A DNA stretch of 64,000 nucleotides from Ampelocalamus luodianensis. Lineage: Eukaryota > Streptophyta > Magnoliopsida > Poales > Poaceae. The stretch covers positions 16,020,001-16,084,000 of the forward strand of contig CM070626.1 of assembly GCA_036346255.1 (NCBI GenBank), given 5' to 3'. How positions within the stretch are numbered: position 1 is the stretch's first letter; each line of letters begins with the position of its first letter. Below, piece by piece: positions 1 through 12,515 of this stretch. The position numbers and the translations under genes are program-made. The notes under the pieces were generated by a model. That model saw nothing but the letters and a program-made list of their open reading frames with translations, had not been told where the DNA came from and did no database searches.

Positions 1-3000
1 ACATCCCCATTTTGGCTTGTGTTTCAAATGTAATAAAATGAGGGTAAATTAAAACTTTTTCCTTCATCCTTTTACTCTTGAAACTTTTCTGAAATTCTTG
101 TAAAGGAATTTTGGGAAATTCAAAATCAAAATCCTCAATTATCTCAAGTCAAAACCTTCTGGGTGAAATCTTATGTCAAACCCTTGGAAATAATTTTCCT
201 GGGTTCTAAGGTTGCTTGGTAACACCTCTGAATTATTTCATAATTTTTGGAAATTATTTGAAATATTTTAGAGGCAAGTCAAACCTTGGTCAAACCTCTG
301 AAATAACCTCCTGGAATTTCTTGAGAAAATCTCAGTGCACAAAAGTCTTTGAAAATTTTATGGAAGGTTAACCCTAAGGTCAGGAAGCTCTAGTTAAAAT
401 TTCATAAATTTTGGAGTTGATTTGATGCCTCAATTAAATCCCCAAAGTTTCAGTTCAAAAATCAAAACCTAACTGGTTTGCACTGTTCCTCGGGTGCGAG
501 TCAGACTCGGGCTCGAGTGACTTGACTCGACCGAGCCAACTAACTGCACCCGGCGCGGTCGAGCGGGCGCGCGCGTTATCAGCCGTTAGATCTCCATCGA
601 ACGGCTCTCATTCGTGTAAGCATTCGGACAACTCCGGTTGCCCTCTGATTCTCAGCCGTGGGATTTCAATCGGGCGGTCGACGTTCGTCCGATGCCATTT
701 CAACGCGATCGACGCTAGCCCTTGGATGCCGTCGGACGGTGGCGTCGTCGCCTTCCTCGCTTCGCGCGGCCGCGCCATGGCGGAGCGGCGTGGCGCGCGA
801 TGCCTTGTCCCATCCGGCGACCTCGCAGCGGGTGTCTGCGGCGCATTAAATGCCCGTCACTCCACCGCCCGTTTAGTCGTGCGTCTCAATCGCTCCGTCG
901 CTCCACGGCGATCCGCGTGGCAGCGAGAACCCGAGGCGAACAACGGTGCTCTCGCTCTTCTGGCTACTTAAGCCCCTGGTCACCTCCTTTGGCTTCCTTT
1001 CCTCTCCCGCGGCTCTCTCTTGCACCCTCGAGCTTGAGCGAGCCCATACCACCCAGCGCCCATCTCCGCCATTGCCGAGCTTGGAGCTCCTGTCGCCGAC
1101 GGTGCTCGGTGGCTCCTCGCCCGATTCTTCCTCCTGCTCCTTCCTTTTACCTGTGGTGCTTAACCCTCACCCTATTTTGGGTTTCCTCTGAGGCGTGGGA
1201 TTGGAGTTTTGGAGCTCGCGGCCGCCAGTGCCCCCTTTTCTTCTCCGGTGCCGGTAAGACCCCCATTTCCCAATCCCTGCCTCCTGGAGCTTCTCTGTGG
1301 TATTGCGAAGCTCATGGTACCACCCGGTGTTGCTAGTTTGGCCCAGGTTGACCCCTCCACGGTGAAGCTCTTCGCATCGCCGCTGGACTTCGTCGCCGGG
1401 CTGCTCTGATCATCCTCCGTCCACCCCAACCCCGTCATCATCTTCAGTGAACCCCTGGTGAGCTTCAGCTATCCCCCGTTTAGCTTTTGCTGCACCGTGG
1501 TCATGGTTCCCTGTTTCGGTCGCGCCGCCGCCGCCGTTAGCCTCCGGCTCGCCGCCGGCTATCGTTTGGACTCCGGTTGGTCGCACTAAGTCCATAGGAC
1601 CCCGTCATAGCTTTTGCACCCGTCCATTTGCGCGTAGCTTAGCCGTATCGTCGTTTTCGTCTTCGGCCGTAGTACTCCCTCCGCCTCTCGCCGCCGCGCC
1701 GCCGCGTCAGGTCGCCATTGACGTCGCCGCTGGTGCCATCAGGTGCGCAATAGTGCTAGGATCCCGTTTTGGCCCTTGGCCGGCATCGCCATGGCGATTC
1801 TCGCCGGCGACGAGCCGAGCAAACTCGCGGCCGGGAACCCCTCTGTTGTCGGGCGGAGCTCGGTCGGGCGGCGTGGCTCATTGTGGTCGTCCGATCTAGA
1901 GATCTACGACCCTCGGCTCTCACGTCGCCGCCCTATTCGCGCTCGATGCTCGTGTCGCGCCGGATTCAACCGGGGCGTCCGATCTGAGATCGACGGCTCT
2001 CAATCGTCCACGTCTCGGTGTTAGGAAAGTCCCGAAAATGCTAAGTCTCAAAACTGAAGTGAATAGGTAGTTTCTCTTTTTCATATCTTTGTCATCTTAG
2101 CTCCAAATTAGATGATTCCAATTTTGTTAGCTTCCTTATAACTTGAACTTAAATGAAAAAATAACTAGAGACCATGATAAAACCTGGAAAACCATTTTCA
2201 AAAATAGTGGACAAGTGAACTTAATACTGTTTTTCAGAACTTTAGCAAACTTGTAAAATCATAACTTTTAATCTATAGATCATTTTTGTATGAATCCAAT
2301 TGGTTTAGCTTCCACTGATAGTGTATTTGCTAGGAAAATCGGTTTCACAAATTTTACTGTTTTTAAAAATCATAAGGATCATATTTTAGTTTAATAACCT
2401 AAACAATTTAGACAAATCATAACTCTTTCAATATAACTCCAAATGACCTGAAATTTTATATGGGTTACCACTATACCAGTAGGTAGCTACCATAAAAATT
2501 TCAGCTTCAAAATCTTTCTAGAAAATATTTTTGCTACAGTACTAATTATGGCCGAAAATAGGTTTTTAGAGAATATCTTTTGCACCACAAATCCAAATTA
2601 GGTTGTTCCAGTTCCTATGTCTAGGTATATTCGTGTTCTACCTTGAGTATAAATTTCGTCGTATTTGGATAATTTTTGCTTGCTCTTTTGTTTAAGTGTT
2701 GCTCGTCTTATTGGTTGTTTTCGCTCTTTCGCTTAGGATTCGATATTTGCGGTAACCCCGAGAACGACCCTCCGCAACAATTTGAGCAACAGCAAGAAGG
2801 CGAGCAGTTTGATCATTTCCCATTTGATCCCATTACTTTTAAAGTCTAATATTTTGTTTAACTTCTATGTATGCATTGCTATTTTGTTGTTAAATTGATT
2901 AGTTAGACCTCTAGTTGCATAATCTGTAGGTAAATGATTATCCTCTACTACGAGCCTAGGTTATTTCTGTGATTAGAGTTCGTTGGATGAGCTCTTGTCA

Positions 3001-4395
3001 CTTAGTAGATTCTGAATACTTATTGCTTAGCCATGCCTAGTATCGGTAGTATTGGGCGATCATCGACTTAGTCGGTGATCTTGATCACCTAAATGCTATT
3101 ATTATTCCATTATGTCCAACCCTTGTGTTTTACCATTTTTGCAAATCAAAAGCTGAAAACAAAAATTATATCTTGGCTTGGGCACAATGGTATGTTGGGT
3201 GATCTGTTGGGTGTGAATGGAATGGTGCCTAAGTCCCTAAGGACCGAGTTACTTGTGCCATTGATCCAAGCAATTGTTGCGTGCTAACCACACGAGGGGA
3301 TATGGAACCTCTCTTGACTAAGTACTTTGGGAGGTGTTAATTATGAGCTGGTTGGTGGGTGTGTTCTGTGTGTGTGTGTTGTGGTGTTGGAGGAGCATTA
3401 GCAGCCGGTTAGGCTGTCTAATGTGTCTTTCTCCGTGGGTTGCGGCTCTTAATTAGCATCGTCCATTGGAAAGCGTCTTGTTAGACTTAGCTATGCTCGC
3501 ATACCAAAGGAAGTGTGCTAACCGTGGTGGTGGAAAGGCGGTCTATCGTGTGGGTACATTGGTACACCTGCGAGGTTAAAACTATTCGAATAGCCTCGTC
3601 CTAGGTTATGGACACGCTTGGTTATTTCCACAAGAACTAGACTACAACCTTTTAAAAACTTAAACTTGACACGGGTGGTATGAAGGGTACTTCATGCTAT
3701 TGTTGTGGTGACTATGGGTTAGTCACTTCTAGGTTGGTGTTGTCATCTATCTATTGTTATAATTGTCTCTCTTTTATTTGAACAATAAAAGTTAATTGCA
3801 AACTTGCTTTGAATCTATTACCTTATTGCAAATGAAAACTTGCTTTATCTTTGAAAATAAGTCGAGCCTCATCCACTTAAATAAAGCTTGCATGTAGTTA
3901 ATTATAGTTCTGTTATCTCACACGTCAGTCTTGCAGTACAAAAACAAGTTTTGTACTCATTTGCTTTGCTTAAAATTAATTGTTGCAGAGGAAGAAGGTG
4001 AGCCCCAAGGGCCTCACTTTTGTGAGTGTGTTCTTGCTTATTTGGGACGATTAGCTTGGCGGTCTGGTCGGTTGCCTTGTGGGTAAAGGCACACCGATTG
4101 GCTTTGTTTATTGTCATCTTATGACCCTTTTGCTTCATTTGTTTAAATTAGTTACTTATGTGTTATTTGGCGGTTGGCCTCTCTTTTGTAATAACTCTCT
4201 TTATATTATGTATGTCTTTGATTGTTGCTTTTGCTTGGCTCTATGTGTATGAATGGAATTGATGCGAGATTTTGTAACGGGTGTGTATCTGCAGTGCGGG
4301 AAGTATACATATCTCGAGGCTTGGTTTATTTGATTTGTCTTTGTTAGGACCAAGTGGATGGTTAAGCAGTACAAGCCGAATAATCCGGGTCCTCA
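1..4395 (+). repeat. Ty3/gypsy LTR, family A, plus orientation (lacks about 4 bp at its 5' end)
   Basis: The stretch aligns by eye, block for block, with the reverse complement of 8380-12515. Both share an AT-rich start with GTTTCAAATGTAAT, a GC-rich middle, and a 3' part ending in GGGTCCTCA. The window opens at what would be base 5 of the LTR (the TGTA of TGTAACATCCCC lies outside). The LTR ends exactly at 4395, where minus-strand integrase sequence resumes. This is what is expected if another family A element, or a solo LTR, inserted into the integrase of the element at 4396-12515. Open frames inside it (for example 522-1336) are a by-product of GC richness and show no family motif. Confidence 0.85.
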
Positions 4396-6754
4396 CGAAG
4401 TCCATGCCAACGAATCCCACTTCCACTGCTGCGGCAAAGGTGAAGAAGACCGGTGGGCGATGTTCGGCCTTGACACGACAAAGACACGTCGCACTCAAAG
4501 AACGAACTTGGCAATCTCGCGCTTCATTGGGTCCACCAAAATCTCGGCGAAGATCTGGTACATCTTGGTGGCTCGGGATGGATGGACAAGGGGAATCATG
4601 GGCTTCGCGGAGAATCAAATCCGCAATTCCATGACCTTAGGAACCACAAGTCATTGTCCAAACCACACAACACCGTGTTCATCTTACGAGAAACACTGGC
4701 TGTCCCATTCTGATGTTCTCCTTGATGTGACTTACACCATCATCGATTCTTTGCCGCCTTGATTTGATTCACCAATGTTGGTTGCACAACCAAAGCGACA
4801 AGGAAGCCGTGCTCAACTAAACCCAGGTTGAGCGCTAAAATTCTTCGAGAAGGACGGTGCTTTGCTCTTGGAGCATCAAAGTATTGCAATACACTTTTGA
4901 CTTAGTGCATCGGCAACAACATTGGCCTTGCCGGATGATCCGAATGCCCATGTCATAATCTTTGATCAATTCCAACCATCTTCTTTGCACGAGGTTCAGA
5001 TCGTTGGGTGAACAAATACTTCAAGCTCTTCGATCGAATACACCTCACGCGTTACCGATCGATAATGCCGCCAAATCTTGAGTGCATGGACCACGACTAA
5101 CTCCAAATCATGGGTAGGATAGTTGAGTTCATGAGGCCTCAAGCGCCTTGATGCATAGGCCATTGCTCGCCTTCTTGCATAAGAACACAACCGAGTCCCC
5201 GGCGAGAGGCATCACAAAAGATATCAAGCTCTTGTGGACATCGGGAAGAACAAGAACAGAGCGATGTCAATCGCTTGAGTTCTGGAAGCTTTCATCACAG
5301 CGAAGACCACACAAACTTCTTGTCCTTCTTGAGCAATTCGGTCATCGGCCGCGATCTTGGAGAAATTCTCGATAAAGCGGCGGTAGTAACTGCTAAACCA
5401 AGAAAACTCCGAACATCGGTGGTGACTTAGGTGACCCCAAGATAGCACATCACCGATCTTGCTAGGATCCACGGCTACGCCTCGGCGAAGGACATGGCCC
5501 AAAATGCCACTTCCTTCAACGAACTCGCACTTGCTGAATTTTGCATATAGTCGATGCTCACACGACTTTCCAAAGACAAGCTTGGATGCTCAAGATGTTC
5601 TTCTTCATTCTTGGAGTAGATAAGAATGTCATCAATAAATACCACCACAAACTTATCCAAATACTCCATGAACACGGAGTTCATAAGATTCATGAACAAA
5701 GCGGGAGCATTGGTCAGGCCAAAAGACATAACGGTGTACTCGTAAAGACCATAACGAGTAGTGAAAGCCGTCTTCGGAATATCCTCAGCCCTGATTCTGA
5801 CTTGATGATATCCCAATCTTAAGTCAATCTTGGAGAAGACCTGGGCTCCAGACAACTGGTCAAACAGATCATCAATGCGGGGCAATGGATACTTGTTCTT
5901 CACCGTCACCTCATTAAGCGGACGGTAATCAACACACATGCGCAAAGTCTTGTCCTTTTTCTTCACAAAGATCACTGGATAACCCTAAGGAGATGAGCTA
6001 GGACGGATAAAACCCTTCGCTTGCAGCTCACCTAGTTGCTTCTTCAACTCCACCAACTCATTGGGAGGCATCCGTCGGCACCTTGAAATCGGAGCGATGC
6101 GGCAGCAACTCAATGGCGAACTCAAGGTCTCGGCTGAGGCATCCTAGGCAAATCTTCGGAAAAACATCCACGAAGTCACACACTGTGGGAACATCCTGAA
6201 TCTCCAAGGCTGACTTTGCTTCAAGTGCACAAAGGTGTGGCCCTTGCAGCTGCGGTGAAAATCCAACGGTTGCGGAGGAGCTGGTGAGAAAGACAATCTT
6301 CCTGGCACAATCAATTTGCCCCAAGTGTTGTGACAACCAATCCATGCCAAGAATCACGTCCAGGCTTGCTGAATTGAGTAGGATAAGATTTGCCAAAAAC
6401 TCTGCACCCTCAACAACAATAGGAACATCCCGGTATTCTAATTCAACCCTCATTTCCGCTTTGGAGAACGAATAAGCATAGGAACCCTCATAGGAACACA
6501 GTGAAGACCACTAGCAGTAGCAAAGGATCTTGAAATAAAAGAATGCGATGGTCCTGAATCAAATAAAACTGCAGCAGGACAAGTGTTAACAAGAAGGGTA
6601 CCCAGCACAACGTCAGGTGCCTCCTGAGCCTCCTCAGCCGAGATATGGTTGACTCGGCCACTCCCCACACCCTGGGTCTTCTGGATGATCTTCTGGTCAG
6701 GTGGGTGACCACTCCCCTGCCCGCGTCCTCCATTAGGACGAGGGGCCGCTCCAG
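4396..6754 (-). pseudogene. Degenerate gypsy pol (protease, RT, RNase H, integrase N-terminus)
   Basis: On the minus strand a protease segment with DSGPSHSFI (about 6575-6550; the usual form is DSGASHSF) is followed by LDVILGMDWL near 6350. Next comes an RT open from 5975 to about 5560 with VDYRPLNEVTVKNKYPLPRID and the catalytic FIDDILIYS box. Fragments of RNase H follow at 5190-4996. The zinc-finger region of integrase is recognisable at about 4620-4396, from an EAHDSPC block to VGMDFV, but it is spread over several frames. Frameshifts fall between almost every block. The sequence stops abruptly in integrase where the family A LTR is inserted. Confidence 0.85.
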
Positions 6755-7710
6755 CATTCTGAGGGCAAGAGTTGGCGTAGTGGCCCTTGTTGTGACAGCG
6801 GAAACAAGTGACCTCGCAGCCGGGTTACGGATGCCACCCTGCTGCTGGGCCGCAGGTGCGCGTGACTGAATCACGGCTGCGGGAGCGGTGGCTGGCGCCG
6901 ATGGCCTTGGCGGTGGGAAGCCAAGGAAGGCCTCGTGCAGGCCCAACACGGACGGAGAGGCGCTCGCGCGGTCGGTGGGCCTCCCACTTGCGCTTGTGGG
7001 ACTCACCCAGCGCCCTCGCCTTGTGCTTGGCGACGATAGCCTTGTCCACCAAGGTCTGGAAATCATCAAAGTCCACCACAGAGAGCTTGTCCTGCAGCTC
7101 CTCGGACTGACCCTCCATAAACTTCTCCTGCTTAGCCTCATCAGTGGCCATCTCAGCAGGAGCGTACCTCGCTAAATGATTGAACTCATGAAGGTACTCA
7201 GTCACAGATTTGCGCCCCTGTTTGAGCGCAAGAAATTCCTTCTTCTTGACTTCACAAGACCGGCGGGGATATGAGCCCGACGAGCGATCTGAAACTCCTC
7301 CCATGTAACCACATGGCGGTGGCTGCATGGCGAGAAGTTCTCCCACCATGAGAGTCTTGCACCTCAAGTTGGTGGGATGCAAGCGGCGCCTTCTCACATT
7401 CACGGCATCGGCGATATTGAGCTTTCGCTCAAGCGGGCGCGATCAATCATCTGCGTCAAGTGGGTCCTCAGATCGGGAGAACGTCGGCGGCTGCGTACGG
7501 AGGAACTCCGCAAGTCCCCCACGAGTCTGGTGCCCGCCACCTCCAGATCCCGAGGCACCCGCGGGCATGGAGGTGTTCTCGCGATGACTTCCGAATCCGT
7601 GTACGGTCCATACGATTCGCTCGATCGGCGCGAACCTCGACCATAGTCGGAGGAGGAAGCCCCTCATCCGAACCAGTGGCGATTCGACCACTACGGGTTC
7701 CACCGGCCAT
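6755..7710 (-). pseudogene. Degenerate gypsy gag
   Basis: The first plausible ATG is at 7710-7708 (MAGGTRSG...). A retrotransposon gag core is readable at about 7260-7080 (EFLALKQGRKSVTEYLHEF and a following KFMEG segment). A CX2CX4HX4C zinc knuckle (CFRCHNKGHYANSC) lies at about 6807-6766, just before the protease. Reading needs at least two frame changes between 7710 and 6755, so this is a dead gag. The protein would package element RNA into cytoplasmic particles in a live copy. Confidence 0.8.
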
Positions 7711-8361
7711 CTGTTCCACCAAGCAAGTTAATAATAATTTTATTACGAGAAAACATAGAAAGCAAGCATCCATTCTACAAAATAAACTCTAACGATTCAT
7801 AACAACTAGGCAAGGGTGCAATTCATAAAATCACTCCTAATATGACCAACTCATTATGGAAGAACGATCAATCATTTTAGGAAGACAATTTCGAAATACA
7901 GCTGGTAAGCAAAGTAAAATCTTCTAAGAAAAAGTTGGACATTTAACTAACTCATATTTCATCTTACCCGTTTATCCCCACAAATTTGGTTATCCTCTCA
8001 TTTCTAATCCTACACGCTAACCACTAGCTGGTTGTTCAGACTTTCTTCTGTAAGTCCCTAGCCAAAGTCTTCAGCTCCAGAAGTCTCAATTTTCCATCGA
8101 CAGATAGCCAACACTAACGGTTACAACTCTCAGGGTTCTCCCAAACCAATTTAACCGATAATTAACTATCTTTTGAAAGGAAAGAGAGGAATCCAATTTT
8201 CAAAACTCAAGATAGAGTAAGATGAGAGTAGAAAGCTAAGATAGATAAAGAGTAAATTCTGAGAACTTACTTAAGCTTTCATAAACTATTTGTTACTTTG
8301 AAAATAAGCTTTTGCTAAATATCCTAAGGACGACCATGCTTGGGTTACTACGGTCAGGATG

Positions 8362-8373
8362 GCTCTGATACCA
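8362..8373 (-). other. Primer-binding site for initiator-Met tRNA
   Basis: The minus strand reads TGGTATCAGAGC six bases after the LTR end (…TCCTCA). This is the standard complement to the 3' end of plant initiator-Met tRNA used to prime minus-strand DNA synthesis. Its position fixes the inner LTR border at 8380. Confidence 0.9.
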
Positions 8374-8379
8374 ACTTTG

Positions 8380-11300
8380 TGAGGACCCCAGTTTATTTGG
8401 CTTGTGATGCCTAACCAACCACCTGGTCCTAGCATCACAAATCAAATAAACTAAGCCTCGAGACATGCATACTTCCCAGAACTGCAGTATGCACACCTCA
8501 TCACAAAATTATGCATCAACTCCATTCTGAATATAGAGTTCAAACATCACAATACTAAACAGTAAGCAACACAGTAGAGTTATTACAACAAAGGCCGACC
8601 GGCCAAAATACAACAGATAACTAAATAAACAGCGGAAGCAAAAGTGCCATAAGATGGCTATAAACAAAGCCAATCGGTGTGCCTTAGCCCACAAGGAACC
8701 AACCGGACCGTCAAGCTAGTCGTCCCGAACCCGCACATCTCACGAGTAAGGCCCTTGGGGCTCACTGCCTCCCTGCAACAAAATATTAAGCAAAGCATAT
8801 GAGTACAAAAATTATTTTTGTACTCGCAAGATCGACGTGTGGACTAGCGGACCTATGCATAGCTACATGCGAGCTTATTTGAGTGGAAATTTGTATTGCT
8901 CATTTTAGCATAAAGCAATATTTGTTTGCAATAATGTAATACTGATTGAAAGCAAGTTTACAATTCATTTTTATTTTTGAACTAACAAGTATCCCATAAT
9001 AATAATGATGAGAAAAGACAACAACACTGGAAGTGACTAACCCATTAGTCACCACATCAATAGTATGAACCCGTTCATACCACCCATCAAATTTTAATTA
9101 AATGGTTGTAGTTTAACTCTTGAAAGACCTTGCCAGCGTGTCCATAACCTAGGGCGAGGCTATTCGAATAGTTTTAACCTGCGGGTGTACCAATGTACCC
9201 ACACTTGGACCGCCTTTAAGCCTAAGCACACTTCGAAGGTATCTTTGCACGGCTAAGTCCTACGAGGCGCTTTCCAATATTGTGTATTAACTACGAGCAG
9301 CTCGTATGGATAGAAATCCATACGCTTACATGGTAAAGCCGAAAAGACAACTACCCACAAAGGTAAAGCTTTTGGACAACTACCATGCTCCCAACACCAT
9401 CCCTCCTGCGACCTCCTGCGACCGGGCCAATATCGCCAAAGTACTAAGTCAAGAGAGGTCCCATACCCTCTAGTGTGGTTATGCGCTAAAATGCTTGGTT
9501 TAGTGTAACAATATGTTCGGTCCTTGTTGACCCGGGCACCGTTCCAGTCACACCCAAAAGCACACTATCATACCATTGTGCCCAAGTCCAAATCATTTTA
9601 TTTTTATTTTTTATTTTTTATTTTTTTTTAGTTTTACGATTAACATAGCAAAATGCTGAATCATAAAGTCATAATAATTTTTGTGTGATCAAAGTTACCG
9701 ACTAAAGTCGATAACCGCCCATTTCTACCGATACTAAGCATGTCTAAGCAGTTGAAATAGTATCTACTAAGTGACAAGAGATCATCCAACGATCTCTAAT
9801 CACAGCAAATAACCTAGGCTCAAGTAGTAGAGAAATGTCATTTACCTGCAGATTATGCAACTAAAAGGGCCCACTAACCATAATTTAACACAAAATAGCA
9901 ATGCATACATACAAGTTACAAACAAAATATTAGTTTGAAAATAAAAGGATTAACATGATCAAGCGCTTGCATTCTTTGCTTTGCTCAAAATGATCAACTT
10001 TGTTGAGAGGTTCACTCTCAATACAGGAATAAATGCAATCTATCGATCGAGCAAAAAGGCAGTATAAGAACGAATAACACCGATAATAACCAAAACTCAA
10101 AATCATCCAAAAATAAAAAACACAGAAGATAGATCATTAAAATAGGAATAACAATTTAGCCGATTCGGAGATTATTTAAATTAGATAGGATTTCTTGTGA
10201 TTGATCTTCCCAAACTCGCTTACTTTCTAAGATAACCATACAATCAAAATCAATCCTCTTATATGTTCTAATCTTAAAGAGACTTTGATGGTGATTGTGT
10301 ACACATCTATTATCATGATTGGGCTCTAGTTACCGCTTAACTATTCGACCTAACTCTTCACTTAATTATCACTTTAATCATTTGATTTTCTTACTAACCG
10401 CTACTACAAGGACATAATTGGTCATTTCATCGGTTTCTAACTAAACATCCATAAGCTAAGTAGCATAATACCACCTTTTAACTAGCTCACTATTCTATGC
10501 AACCCTTACTATTATCAGTTCGTTTAGACCTAAAATTAGTTATTAGATCTTGACTAGTTGAATAGTGAACTAACAATTGTTAAGCAGTTACTAATCAACT
10601 TAATGGAATTAGCTCTACACCTTGACTAGCATAGCCCGACAATACAACTTGTTCATCTCAATAACTTCCCTGAATATTCATTCCATCAAGAGTTGAAACC
10701 TAGAGTTACCAACTAAATAATTTACTTGCTAAGCACTGATTCTTAAGGGATTTATAAGGTACTAACATAATCTATAAGCAAGTGCACTTCACCTGTTCAC
10801 AAAGGATTTTCATTTCTCGACAATATGATTCTTGACAAAAGCAAGAAATGACTCAGAGAACACATATCTAAACTTCTTTCAAACTCAACTTCACATTTGT
10901 TAGTACAAAGAGAACTAATGGACATTCACAAGATTGATTAGCAGCTAAAGATTTGTCTTAAGGAGTGGGCCCCATCGACCACGGGAGCGCAGGGATGAGC
11001 AGGAGGCTCGGTGAGACCGCGCCGGCGGTGGAGCTGCGGCGAGGTGGTGGCAAAGGCCAAAATGGGTCGCCGGGGTGTCAAGGAAGTCATGGGTGGTCGC
11101 GGGGTGGCCGGAGATACACTGTGTGGCGCAGAGGAGGCGCGGCGGTGGAAGTGACAAGGGCGACGCGCCGAGAGGAAGGGGAAGGAATTAGCGCGCGTAA
11201 GAGCATCGATGGGTTACAGGAGTAGGCGGGGTGGTCGACGATGACGAGAGTGGCGAGTGTCTTTGGCGACGACGGCCGGTGGTGACGTGGTGATCACCGT

Positions 11301-12515
11301 GGAGGGTCCCCGAGGGCACGAGGAAGCGAGTGAGTGGTAAGGGAGATGGAGGAAACTAGAGGATGCTCACCGAGAGAAGAATCGAGTGGGCTCGCCGGAG
11401 AAGACGTGGCGGCGGTGGAGGCGGATTCGGCCGGAGTTGAAGAAGAAGGGGTGCGCGCAGCTCCTCAGGCGATGAAACCCGAAATTCCTAGTGGGGTTTG
11501 CTTCCTGGGGATGTGGAACACGCCGTGACGCGGTCGGCCGAGGTCGGGGATCACCGGAGTGGCTGGCGGGCTTGGAGGCGGCGCGGCGGCACGCGTGGCT
11601 CCTGGAGCTCGGTGGTGAAAATGACAGAGGAGGAGGAGGAAAACCAGGTAGGTGAGGCTCTCGGCGGCTTTTGTAGGAGTAGGCGGAGGCAGCGAGGTGA
11701 AGGCGGTAGGGCGGCGAAGTGACCTGTGGTGGACGGCGAAGCTGGCGAGAGGTGCGTGGGCGAGCGGTGCGCGGGCGAGCTGGCGCGGCGTGGAGAGAGG
11801 TTTCTGCCAGTGGGACCGCGTCGTCAGCGAGAGGGAGAGAATGGCTCGGGCGAAGCTGGTTCGGCTAGACCCGGTGGCGAAGGGACCGGTCGGTGTTTGG
11901 CTCGGGTTGGAGTCTGGTGCGGCGCGGTGCGAAGGGGTGTGGTCGAGACAAGTCGAGCCGAGGTGGTCCGGTCGGACTTGAGTCGGGCTCGGGTTTGAGC
12001 CCGATGAACAGTGATTACAGATTGGACTTTAAAAAGGCTGAGGAGGTTTGGAGAATTTTTTTAGAGGTAACTCCAGAGCTCCAAAATTTCCGAAATTTTT
12101 ATGGTAGCTCCTTTGGACAGAGAAAAACCTTGCATAAATTTTCCAAAAATTTATTTGCGCAGAAATGTTCCCAAAAAAATTCACAAGCTACTGCCCTAAG
12201 GAGTTGACCAGATTTCAAACTGGATTGACTTGCCCTTTTGAAAATGCAAACAAAATCTAAAAATTGTGAGATTTTGTAGAGAGGTGACTAGGATGGTGAG
12301 GAAGACAAGAAAAATACTTCCATAGGATGATCATGAGATTAGGATTGAAAATTTTGTTGACAACAACTTCTATCACAAGAACATGGTTCTAAAAATAGAA
12401 ATTGCTAGGGGAAAATCTTAGAAAATTTCCAAATGATTTCATGAGGCATCAAAAGTTTTAATTTATCCTCAATATATTACATTTGAAACACAAACCCTAA
12501 CTTAGGGCTGTTACA
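8380..12515 (-). repeat. Ty3/gypsy 5' LTR, family A (4136 bp)
   Basis: On the minus strand the LTR starts TGTAACAGCCC at 12515 and ends GGTCCTCA at 8380, directly before the primer-binding site. It is unusually long for an LTR. It shows the same zones as 1-4395: AT-rich start, GC-rich centre (about 10950-12000 in window coordinates), and AT-rich 3' half with a conserved block around the CTATTCGAATAG palindrome at 9160-9171. At 12515/12516 it abuts another LTR end to end. Confidence 0.85.

Larger units (their letters stand above)
4396..12515 (-). mobile_element. Ty3/gypsy retrotransposon, family A, 3' part not in window
   Basis: Read on the minus strand the order is: 5' LTR (12515-8380), primer-binding site, gag, protease, reverse transcriptase, RNase H, then the start of integrase, which breaks off at 4396 against a plus-oriented LTR of the same family. 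The rest of integrase and its own 3' LTR presumably lie left of the window, beyond the nested element. The order PR-RT-RH-INT is that of Ty3/gypsy (Metaviridae). Many single-base gaps and stops mean the copy cannot make a polyprotein. Confidence 0.85.

Noticed and set aside
522..1600. Open frames of 149-204 codons on the plus strand
   Set aside because: They lie in the GC-rich zone of a gypsy LTR, overlap one another in different frames and have no family features.
4358..4762. 134-codon plus-strand frame
   Set aside because: It starts in the end of an LTR and runs antisense through integrase sequence that is recognisable on the minus strand.
11334..12207. Several 64-109-codon frames on the plus strand
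   Set aside because: Antisense frames in the GC-rich zone of the family A LTR; no motif and no consistent frame between LTR copies.
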